A DNA stretch of 9,185 nt from Mobilitalea sp. (GTDB taxonomy: Bacteria; Bacillota_A; Clostridia; Lachnospirales; Lachnospiraceae): contig JARKQP010000478.1 of assembly GCA_029974875.1 (NCBI GenBank), positions 1-9,185 of the forward strand. The letters are read 5' to 3'. Each line of letters starts with the position of its first letter. Positions within the stretch are counted from its first letter, which is position 1. The notes below the pieces were generated by a model. The model did no database searches. It saw nothing but the letters and a program-made list of their open reading frames with translations, and was not told where the DNA came from. Shown piece after piece: positions 1 to 6,352 of the stretch. The position numbers and the translations under genes were made by a program.

Positions 1-1542
1 ATAAAGCATAGATGGCAAAAAGGTTGCAATATCCCCCCACACACTGGAGGTCAGCCCCGGTACCGTATTGGGCAGGTACATTGCCACCTTCCCCTGGTTG
101 CGGATCTGGTCATACCTCAGATCCTTTAAGAACTTCAGGTAAAATGCCTTTGTATCCATAAGGTATCCGGCAGTCCTGCAAAAAACCTGCGCATCTCCAG
201 TCCAGCCCAGCCGTTCATCCCTCTGGGGACAGTCCGTCGGAATGTCCATGAAATTAGATTTTAATCCCCACATCGTATTGGAAATCAGCTGGTTAACCTT
301 CTCATTCCCCGTCTCAAGGCAGCCGGTTTGCTCTAGCTCGGAATAAACCGCCCGTCCGGTAAAGCACCCCGGATCTACTGACATTAGCCCACTCACCTTA
401 ACATAGCGGAAGCCAAAAAAGGTAAAGTAGGGACGGATTACTCTTTCTCCCCCATCCGAGGTATAAATAAATCTGGATTTTGCCCCACGATAATTATCCC
501 TATAGAAATTGCCGTCCTGCAGGATTTCTCCAAATTCCAGGGTCATTGTAGCACCCTTAGGAATCTGCTGAGAGCACTGAAGATAGCCGGCAAAGTTCTG
601 CCCCAGATCAAGTACAATCTCCCCTGCCGGAGTCCTGAGCATTTCCTTTACTGGAATGGCCTCCATCTCACGTAGCGGCAGCGAATAACGTTCAACCACC
701 GGGAATGGTGCCTCCTGTATCGCCGCCTGCAGCCAAGGGTTTTCTATCCCTTCCCATTTTAGATAATCCTGTATTTCCCCATCATAGATATCTGTTTCTT
801 CCAAAAAGCTGCCCTGGTAGCTCCAGGTCTCATCTGTTCCAATGATCTTCACGCTACCGTCCTGATATGTGATGCGGATTTCTGCAATACAACCGAACCT
901 TTTCTTTGGATCCTTGATTCTTCCCAGCCCAAAGGTGCCCTTATACCACCCATTGCCCAGGAGAATCTGTATCTGGTTTTCTCCCGCCGGTATCAATTGC
1001 TCCGTAATATCGTAGGTACAATACTGAATGCCATTCCCATAGTCATTGACAAAGGGGGCCAGCAGGTCAGCTCCAGCCTTCCCTCCATTCATATAGGCTT
1101 CAAATAATCCAAGACCTGTCACATAGAGCCTTGCATTCTTCACCGGCCCATCTACGGAAAAACCCTTTCGGAACACCGGATGGAACCCATCCTCCTGCAT
1201 TCCAATCCATATTCCAAGCCATGGCTCCTCCAGCTTCGCCGTTTCAAAATAACAGATATCGCTGACTGCGGATTCTCCTGCATCTGTTGCCACAGTTACA
1301 CGAATATAGTACCGTGTATATGGTTCCAGCTCTATGTCAAGGGTCTCTGCAATGCTGTTTAGGCTTTTGCCATCTTTTTTATATACTAAGGTAGTAAAAG
1401 CTTCCTCTATACTAACTTCAATCTTGGCGTTTTTCTGCACGTTTCCTTCTGCATCTCTGACCTTCCATGAGCAAACCAATTGGGAGAAGGAATAGCCCAT
1501 TGGGTTTCCCATCCCGTTTATTTTCACATCGTAGACTTTCAT
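1..1542 (-). CDS. GH78 alpha-L-rhamnosidase, 3' end cut by window
   Basis: The frame is open from ATG at 1542 to the window start, giving 514 N-terminal residues of a protein family that usually has about 850-950. It hydrolyses terminal alpha-L-rhamnose by inversion. Visible parts are an Ig/FnIII-like N-terminal domain (about 5-100), the rhamnosidase N-terminal beta domain (about 125-300, with MNGGKAGADLLAPF and GWYKGTFGLG), a beta-sandwich domain (about 300-400, with LDLGQNFAGY), and the start of the (alpha/alpha)6 catalytic barrel. The barrel carries the GH78 signature DCPQRDERLGWTGD at 437-450. By comparison with Streptomyces avermitilis Rha78A, E443 would be the general acid and D437, W447 and D450 active-site residues; the general-base Glu lies in the part outside the window. 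There is no signal peptide, so it is probably cytoplasmic. The ATG follows the upstream GH3 stop codon by three bases, with GGAAGG as ribosome binding site inside the GH3 gene, implying translational coupling. The family call is very secure; the exact substrate is not. Confidence 0.95.
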   Translation of the reverse strand, partial: MKVYDVKINGMGNPMGYSFSQLVCSWKVRDAEGNVQKNAKIEVSIEEAFTTLVYKKDGKSLNSIAETLDIELEPYTRYYIRVTVATDAGESAVSDICYFETAKLEEPWLGIWIGMQEDGFHPVFRKGFSVDGPVKNARLYVTGLGLFEAYMNGGKAGADLLAPFVNDYGNGIQYCTYDITEQLIPAGENQIQILLGNGWYKGTFGLGRIKDPKKRFGCIAEIRITYQDGSVKIIGTDETWSYQGSFLEETDIYDGEIQDYLKWEGIENPWLQAAIQEAPFPVVERYSLPLREMEAIPVKEMLRTPAGEIVLDLGQNFAGYLQCSQQIPKGATMTLEFGEILQDGNFYRDNYRGAKSRFIYTSDGGERVIRPYFTFFGFRYVKVSGLMSVDPGCFTGRAVYSELEQTGCLETGNEKVNQLISNTMWGLKSNFMDIPTDCPQRDERLGWTGDAQVFCRTAGYLMDTKAFYLKFLKDLRYDQIRNQGKVAMYLPNTVPGLTSSVWGDIATFLPSMLY

Positions 1543-1545
1543 TCC

Positions 1546-4095
1546 TCATTTCCTTCCATTCAGTATTTCTAGGGTGACTCCCAGTATATGTTGTGCACAC
1601 CACTGCAAATCTGCAATATCCAATACCCCTTCTTCTACAGCCTTCCATAACCGGTCTTCATCCGCCTGTGTTCCGGGCATGATCAGATCATTTCCTGCCT
1701 GAATACAGCCTTCCGAAGTGGAACAGCCGTATTTCTTGGTGGAGAGGTCAACTCCAAAGGCGCTGGTGGTTCCCCAATCCGTCATTACCAGACCATCAAA
1801 TCCCCATTCATCCCGTAGAATGCAGGACAGCATATCGAAATGATTCGCTGCATGGATTCCGTTAATCAGATTAACGGAGGTCATGGCAGCCAGTGGATGG
1901 GCTTCCTTAATGCAGATTTCAAAGCCTTTTAGGTAGATTTCACGCAACGCCCGCTCGCTCACATGGATGTTGTTATAATTGCGGTTCGTCTCCTGACTGT
2001 TGGCTGCGAGATGCTTAATGGTTGTCCCATAGTCCCTGTTCTCCAGCTGTACTCCAATTGTAATTGCAGCCGCACAGCGTCCCGAGATATAGGGATCCTC
2101 CGAATAATACTCAAAATTGCGTCCGCCCAGCGGATTTCTTTGGATATTCATTCCCGGAGCCAGCCAAAGATCGATTTTAAGCTCCTCCATCTCACTCCTT
2201 ACTAATTCTCCTGCGGCCTTTAACAAATCCAGGTTCCAGGATTGAGCCAGCATGGTCGCAACCGGGACTGCCGTGCAATACTGGTAACACACCTTGGCTT
2301 CCGGTAAATCCATTTGCAGTGCTTCCTCCGGCAGTAGCTTTCCAAAAATCGGATCCTCCGCCATATGGGTAAAATATTCTCCATCTTTTTCATAATATTT
2401 AGGATTTACGCGGATTCCAGCCGGCCCGTCCGCCATCAGCAGGGAAGGGATGCCTCTGCTGTCCAGCAGCTGCTTCGTGGTATTCCCTGCGGCACCTGGA
2501 ATTGTATCCGAAGCATTTCCAACCACGCTGAAATCCTTTGCACTTACACGGGCACCACCCACACAGAGTCTGACCAATTCCTCTGTATCAAGCTGCCCCA
2601 CAAGCTCCTCCAAAGTTGCGGCATGGTTCTGTACATCCTCCAGGGTAATCCTCCTGTCCAGCTTAGGAGCGCTGATCCTTATACGTTCTTTCCCATAGCT
2701 ATGTTTTCTGTTCTCGATATCCTTTGCGTCCAACCGAATCCGAGGGATTGATTTTTCCATGTGTTCCTTAGGGGCAGCCGCGCGCTCGATATTCAAAACA
2801 ACAAAGCTTTCCTCTCCAAAAAGATGCTTGCATTGCTCGGTAACGATGTTCTTGTCCAGGGATACGATTGCCACCGGCTTTGTATTACGCGAGCTGTTTC
2901 CCACGTAGATTCGATAATCCCCTGCCTCCAATACATAGGCAGATGTCCTTTCATCGTAAGATGCCATCTGCCCTGGGGCAAATTCCAGATGAATTATTTC
3001 TTTTTCTCCTGGTAAAAGTCTGCTTGTTTTGGCAAAAGCCCGAAGCTCCTGGTAAGGCTTCCTGATGCTCCCCTCCGGTGAGCCGGTATACACCTGTACA
3101 ACTTCCTTTCCGGAATAATGCTTTCCAATATTTTGAACCTCAACTTCTATGCATATCTGCCCACGCTCAACAAATACTTTTTTCGTTTCGACCGAAAAAT
3201 CAGTATAAGAGCCGCCATAGCCGAATGGATACATGGGTGCAATTCCAACCGTATCAAAGTAGCGGTAGCCTACAAAAATATCTTCCCGGTAATAGGAATC
3301 ATCCTCATCCCTATTTATTCCTGCAAACTCTGAGCCACCTGGGTAATCCTCATAGTTAACAGCCCAGGTTGTGGTCAGCTTTGCGGAAGGGGTCTCTTTC
3401 CCCGATAAAACATCCGCTACCGCATCTCCGAAGGCACTTCCACCCTGACTGATATATACAATGGCATTAATACCGGATATTTCTTTGATCTCTTTTATAT
3501 CAATGACGCCGCTGACATTGAGCAGTAAAACCGTATTTTCATAATGCTCTGCCAGGAGGCGGATATCGGATAGCTCCTGGGCGGTGAGATAATAGTCCCC
3601 GGCTTCCAGCTTCCTATCTGCACCCTCTCCGGAATTCCTGGTTAATACATAGACAGCCGCATCTGCTGAACATGTCCCAAGCTCATATGCCTCCAGCTTT
3701 GGAAAATCCGGTTCTACCATTGGATTGCCCATCATATACAGGACACCTGCCATAATTCCCTTTTGGGCAGAATATTCCCTGAGCTTTTTATCATAAGTTT
3801 GCCTTGTGTCCTCCAAAGAGTTATCATAGGCATCCAGCCATTGTTCCGTAACTATCTCATACCCTGCATGCTGCAATCCCTGTTCAATGCTGACAAAATC
3901 ACGTACATTAACATCCCCGGATCCGGTGCCTCCTTTGACGGTTTTTCTGGCTCCCCGACCAAATAATGCAATTTTCTTAACTTCTTCTATAAAGGGAAGT
4001 ACTCCGTCATTCTCCAGTAAGACAATTCCTTCTCTGGCCAGAGTTCTTGTCATATTTTTATTTGTAATTTCTAAGCTGTTTATTTCCATTTCCAT
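1546..4095 (-). CDS. GH3 beta-glycosidase with permuted domain order
   Basis: An 849-residue retaining beta-glycosidase, most likely beta-glucosidase-like. The domain order is inverted relative to most GH3 enzymes. The alpha/beta sandwich comes first (about 15-300, with REGIVLLENDGVLPF, KGGTGSGDV and NSGEGADR at 154-161), then a FnIII-like domain (about 300-405, opening after FGYGGSYTDF), a linker, and the TIM barrel last (about 490-849). The barrel has DGPAG at 556-560, GRNFEYYSEDP at 658-668, KH at 694-695 and VMTDWG at 770-775. D773 is the expected nucleophile; E157 is the likely acid/base by family alignment. This order is known from rumen clostridial beta-glucosidases. There is no signal peptide, so it is predicted to be cytoplasmic. 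The start at 4095 has AGGAGG five bases upstream; Met3 is a less likely alternative. It is the first gene after a terminator and is tightly followed by the rhamnosidase, suggesting joint removal of rhamnose and glucose. Xylosidase or arabinopyranosidase activity cannot be excluded. Confidence 0.95.
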   Translation of the reverse strand: MEMEINSLEITNKNMTRTLAREGIVLLENDGVLPFIEEVKKIALFGRGARKTVKGGTGSGDVNVRDFVSIEQGLQHAGYEIVTEQWLDAYDNSLEDTRQTYDKKLREYSAQKGIMAGVLYMMGNPMVEPDFPKLEAYELGTCSADAAVYVLTRNSGEGADRKLEAGDYYLTAQELSDIRLLAEHYENTVLLLNVSGVIDIKEIKEISGINAIVYISQGGSAFGDAVADVLSGKETPSAKLTTTWAVNYEDYPGGSEFAGINRDEDDSYYREDIFVGYRYFDTVGIAPMYPFGYGGSYTDFSVETKKVFVERGQICIEVEVQNIGKHYSGKEVVQVYTGSPEGSIRKPYQELRAFAKTSRLLPGEKEIIHLEFAPGQMASYDERTSAYVLEAGDYRIYVGNSSRNTKPVAIVSLDKNIVTEQCKHLFGEESFVVLNIERAAAPKEHMEKSIPRIRLDAKDIENRKHSYGKERIRISAPKLDRRITLEDVQNHAATLEELVGQLDTEELVRLCVGGARVSAKDFSVVGNASDTIPGAAGNTTKQLLDSRGIPSLLMADGPAGIRVNPKYYEKDGEYFTHMAEDPIFGKLLPEEALQMDLPEAKVCYQYCTAVPVATMLAQSWNLDLLKAAGELVRSEMEELKIDLWLAPGMNIQRNPLGGRNFEYYSEDPYISGRCAAAITIGVQLENRDYGTTIKHLAANSQETNRNYNNIHVSERALREIYLKGFEICIKEAHPLAAMTSVNLINGIHAANHFDMLSCILRDEWGFDGLVMTDWGTTSAFGVDLSTKKYGCSTSEGCIQAGNDLIMPGTQADEDRLWKAVEEGVLDIADLQWCAQHILGVTLEILNGRK

Positions 4096-4106
4096 ATTTA
4101 CCTCCT
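4086..4106 (-). promoter_or_regulatory. Ribosome binding site and start of GH3 gene
   Basis: On the minus strand an AGGAGG core is followed by TAAAT and then ATG at 4095. This is a near-ideal Firmicute Shine-Dalgarno and supports 4095 over the second in-frame ATG six bases later. Confidence 0.8.
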
Positions 4107-4252
4107 AATTTCATTGCAATGATCCCCAGAACTCAATTTCTATGCTTATTTTAATCATATCCGTATTTCAGAGCCTTGTAATCATTTTATATTGTTCAAA
4201 TATCATACAATCGTGGTTATAGGCAATACCCTTTTCCACATAATTCCAAACA
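4096..4252 (-). promoter_or_regulatory. Possible GH3-GH78 promoter region
   Basis: This AT-rich leader lies between the permease terminator and the GH3 start, so a separate promoter is expected here. Candidates on the minus strand are TATGAT at 4163-4158 region (inside GGATATGATTAAAATAAG, with only a poor ATTACA-like -35 about 17 bases upstream), and TTGCCT at 4226-4221 with GATATT at 4204-4199 (16-base spacer). Neither matches consensus well, so an activator may be needed. TTGTATGATATT at 4210-4199 resembles a 12-mer upstream of the lipoprotein gene. No riboswitch was recognised. The presence of a promoter is inferred; its exact position is uncertain. Confidence 0.35.
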
Positions 4253-4283
4253 GTAAAAAGGAAAGGTTCCATCAACCTTTCTT
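4253..4283 (-). terminator. Intrinsic terminator after permease genes
   Basis: On the minus strand an 8-bp perfect stem, GAAAGGTT paired with AACCTTTC (arms 4281-4274 and 4268-4261), with a five-base loop, is followed after one C by TTTTT. It lies about 50 bases past the second permease stop codon. It probably ends, or attenuates, the transporter transcript before the glycosidase genes. Confidence 0.7.
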
Positions 4284-4332
4284 ATACCTTAAACTGAATT
4301 AGAACATTTATCTACATCGCGATATGTTACAA

Positions 4333-5229
4333 TTACCCTTTCACAGCCCCCATGGTGATACCCTTTGCAAAATACTTCTGAAAGAATGGATATGCAAGCA
4401 TGATCGGCACTATGGCTATCACTGCTATGGCCAACCTCATGGTAGCAGTAGGAAGCGAGCTCAGGTCAACTCCTACAAAATCCTTCGCATTATTTGTCAT
4501 AAACTTAATATTATTATTCATCGCATTTAAAAGCTGCTGCATGCTATATAATTTTTCATTCGTTATATAATACAAGCCATTTGTCCAGTCATTCCAATAC
4601 ATGATAGCTTCCATTAACCCTACGGTAGCCAGAATAGGCGTTGAAAGAGGAAGTATTAATTTAAAATAGATCAGGAACTGTCCGGCTCCATCGATCTCCG
4701 CAGCTTCCAGCAGCTCTCCGGGGATATTTTGCTGGAAATAGTTCCTCACCAGAACAACGGTGAATCCATTCAATAGCAAATTGGGAATCAACAAACCAAA
4801 AAGCGTGTTCTTAATATGGAGTATATTATTATAAATCATATACTGTGGAACAATTCCACCGGAAAATAACATTGTGATGAGTATTAAACCAAAAATAACC
4901 TTACTGCCAGGCACTCCCTTTTGGCTGAGGCCAAAGGATAGCATGGATACAATTAAAATAGAAAAAAAGGTACCAACCACTGTAACTACGATAGTGACCA
5001 AATACGCACGGCCAATCTGATCCCACTGTTTTAGTATGAACGTATATGCATCCGTACTAAGCTCCTTTGGGAAAAAGCGATATCCTTCCGCAACTGCATA
5101 ATTAGAATCAGAAAAGGATGCTGCAATCAATAACCAGAATGGCAAGATGGCGGCCAGTGATAATAATATCATTACAGTATGGGCAATCACCTGCATCACC
5201 TTCTCTTGCCTTGACATAATTCCTCCCAT
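4333..5229 (-). CDS. CUT1 sugar ABC transporter permease (LplC/YtcP-like)
   Basis: A 298-residue inner-membrane permease of the carbohydrate-uptake-1 family, of the type that imports oligosaccharides in Firmicutes. About six membrane segments are visible (roughly 12-38, 75-98, 108-128, 142-161, 194-212, 264-283). The cytoplasmic EAA loop that docks the ATPase is intact: EAAEIDGAGQF from 175, ending with LILP at 191-194. The protein ends in KGITMGAVKG, typical of LplC-type permeases. The start at 5229 is preceded by AAAGGAGGG, which overlaps the stop codon of the upstream permease gene. A second in-frame ATG at 5217 has its own GGGAGG, so either start may be used. It is expected to form a heterodimer with the adjacent LplB-like permease and to use a shared MsmX/MsmK-type ATPase encoded elsewhere, since none is present here. 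Family assignment is secure; substrate is inferred from neighbours. Confidence 0.95.
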   Translation of the reverse strand: MGGIMSRQEKVMQVIAHTVMILLSLAAILPFWLLIAASFSDSNYAVAEGYRFFPKELSTDAYTFILKQWDQIGRAYLVTIVVTVVGTFFSILIVSMLSFGLSQKGVPGSKVIFGLILITMLFSGGIVPQYMIYNNILHIKNTLFGLLIPNLLLNGFTVVLVRNYFQQNIPGELLEAAEIDGAGQFLIYFKLILPLSTPILATVGLMEAIMYWNDWTNGLYYITNEKLYSMQQLLNAMNNNIKFMTNNAKDFVGVDLSSLPTATMRLAIAVIAIVPIMLAYPFFQKYFAKGITMGAVKG

Positions 5230-5243
5230 TTTCTAACCCTCCT

Positions 5244-6197
5244 TTAAAACATTGCGTTTTCTTTGCTAAGCTTACGGATCAATGCATTTGCGGCAACAAC
5301 CAGGATGCATCCGACAACAGCCTGAAGGAATCCCGCCGCTGAAGACAAACCAATATTATTTTGATTCATCAAGGCATTAAATACATAAGTATCGATTGTC
5401 TGTGTTACAGGATATAAAGCTCCCGAGTTTTTTGGCACCTGATAGAAAAGGCCGAAATCAGAATAGAACATCTTGCTGACGCTTAGGATAAACATCGTAA
5501 TTACGGTAGGAAGCAGGCAGGGAAGCGTTATATGCCTGATTTGCTGCCATCTGCTTGCCCTGTCAACCTTCGCAGCTTCATAATATTCATTGCTGATCCC
5601 TATGACGGCAGCTAAATATATAATCATGCTAAAGCCAACACTTTTCCATATATTCACGAGCACCAGGATAAATGGCCAATATACTTGCTCCTGATAAAAT
5701 GAAATTGTCTTATCGATTCCCAGGGCAGGCAATATAACCTTATTCACATAACCTGTTTCCCCGCTCAAAAATGCATAAACCAGATAGCTCACTACTACCA
5801 TGGACATCAGATAGGGCAGGAGTATCAGCGTCTGATATAATCTGCTGGCAAACTTTAAACGAATTTCATTTAACAAGATCGCAACGGTTATGGCAATTAC
5901 AGTGCCCAACACGATAAACACAATATTATATAAGATCGTGTTTCTGATCATTACATCAACGGAACCTGAAGCAAATAAAAACTTAAAGTTTTCAAAGCCA
6001 TTCCAAGGGCTCCTCCATATCCCCAGCTGATAATTAATCTTGCGAAAGGCAATGGTTATCCCTGCCATCGGTAAAAAATTATTGATAAGAAAATAAAGCA
6101 TTCCCGGCAGCATCATAATATAAAGGGGAATAATTCTTTTCCACTTTATTTTCCTCTTTTTTGCCGGCAGATTATTTTCCTGTATGTTCTTCCTCAT
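5244..6197 (-). CDS. CUT1 sugar ABC transporter permease (LplB/YteP-like)
   Basis: A 317-residue inner-membrane permease, partner of the LplC-like protein encoded 14 bases downstream. It opens with a basic cytoplasmic tail (PAKKRKIKWKR), then a first membrane helix (about 21-41) and the LplB-like stretch LPMAGITIAFRKINY. About six membrane helices are visible. The EAA loop runs from 207, EAAKVDRASRWQQIRHITLP; here Arg213 stands where most family members have the conserved Gly. I chose ATG at 6197 because AAAGGAAGGG lies just upstream and the protein then begins in the usual LplB manner. The frame stays open up to 6275, but that extension (MIERKVILRW...) would run through a strong hairpin and adds an atypical N-terminus. 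The hairpin upstream implies that permease expression may be lower than that of the lipoprotein. Confidence 0.93.
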   Translation of the reverse strand: MRKNIQENNLPAKKRKIKWKRIIPLYIMMLPGMLYFLINNFLPMAGITIAFRKINYQLGIWRSPWNGFENFKFLFASGSVDVMIRNTILYNIVFIVLGTVIAITVAILLNEIRLKFASRLYQTLILLPYLMSMVVVSYLVYAFLSGETGYVNKVILPALGIDKTISFYQEQVYWPFILVLVNIWKSVGFSMIIYLAAVIGISNEYYEAAKVDRASRWQQIRHITLPCLLPTVITMFILSVSKMFYSDFGLFYQVPKNSGALYPVTQTIDTYVFNALMNQNNIGLSSAAGFLQAVVGCILVVAANALIRKLSKENAMF

Positions 6198-6217
6198 TTG
6201 ATCCCTTCCTTTACAGC

Positions 6218-6273
6218 TGTTTCGATAAAAAAGGAAAGTCATGAGCCACCTCAGTATGACTTTCCTTTCTATC
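6218..6273 (-). terminator. Hairpin with T-run between lipoprotein and permease genes
   Basis: A 13-bp perfect inverted repeat, AAAGGAAAGTCAT with ATGACTTTCCTTT (arms 6268-6256 and 6242-6230), encloses a 13-base loop. Beyond a small bulge it is extended by GATA/TATC (6273-6270 and 6227-6224). On the minus strand the descending arm runs into TTTTTT. This is the form of an intrinsic terminator, but it sits inside the transporter operon, 21 or more bases before the permease ribosome binding site. Partial termination, or protection of the upstream mRNA 3' end, would give more binding protein than permease, as is usual for such operons. The function is inference. Confidence 0.75.
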
Positions 6274-6288
6274 ATCCTAACGAATATT

Positions 6289-6336
6289 TGACCATTAGGT
6301 CACGGGTTTCGGATGTGAAATATTCTGTATCTCACA
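6289..6336 (-). repeat. Two further small hairpins after lipoprotein stop
   Basis: On the minus strand the first is TGTGAGATA, loop CAGAA, TATTTCACA (6336-6314): nine pairs, one of them G-U. The second is TGACC, loop TAAT, GGTCA (6302-6289). Neither is followed by a T-run, so they are not terminators by themselves. With the larger hairpin downstream they form a series of three stems in the 155-base gap, compatible with a 3'-end stabilising structure or a processing region. Confidence 0.5.
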
Positions 6337-6352
6337 CTACTTAATTGCTTAT

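Noticed and set aside
1..1542. Rhamnosidase as a truncated pseudogene
   Set aside because: The frame is open to the window edge without stops or frameshift; the missing C-terminal part is due to the window limit.
1180..1648. Short open frames over the GH78 start and GH3 end on both strands
   Set aside because: They lie in other frames of strongly supported genes and show no recognisable protein features.
2365..3359. Plus-strand open frames of about 80-130 codons opposite the GH3 gene
   Set aside because: They are antisense to a clear GH3 gene, overlap each other in several frames, show no family motifs and lack convincing ribosome binding sites.
6198..6275. Upstream in-frame ATG extending the first permease by 26 residues
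   Set aside because: The extension lies within the terminator-like hairpin, has no good ribosome binding site, and gives an atypical N-terminus; ATG 6197 has AAAGGAAGGG and family-like sequence.
6314..6336. TGTGA...TCACA resembling a CRP site
   Set aside because: The spacer is 13 bases rather than 6, it lies inside an operon after a stop codon, and it is better explained as an RNA hairpin.
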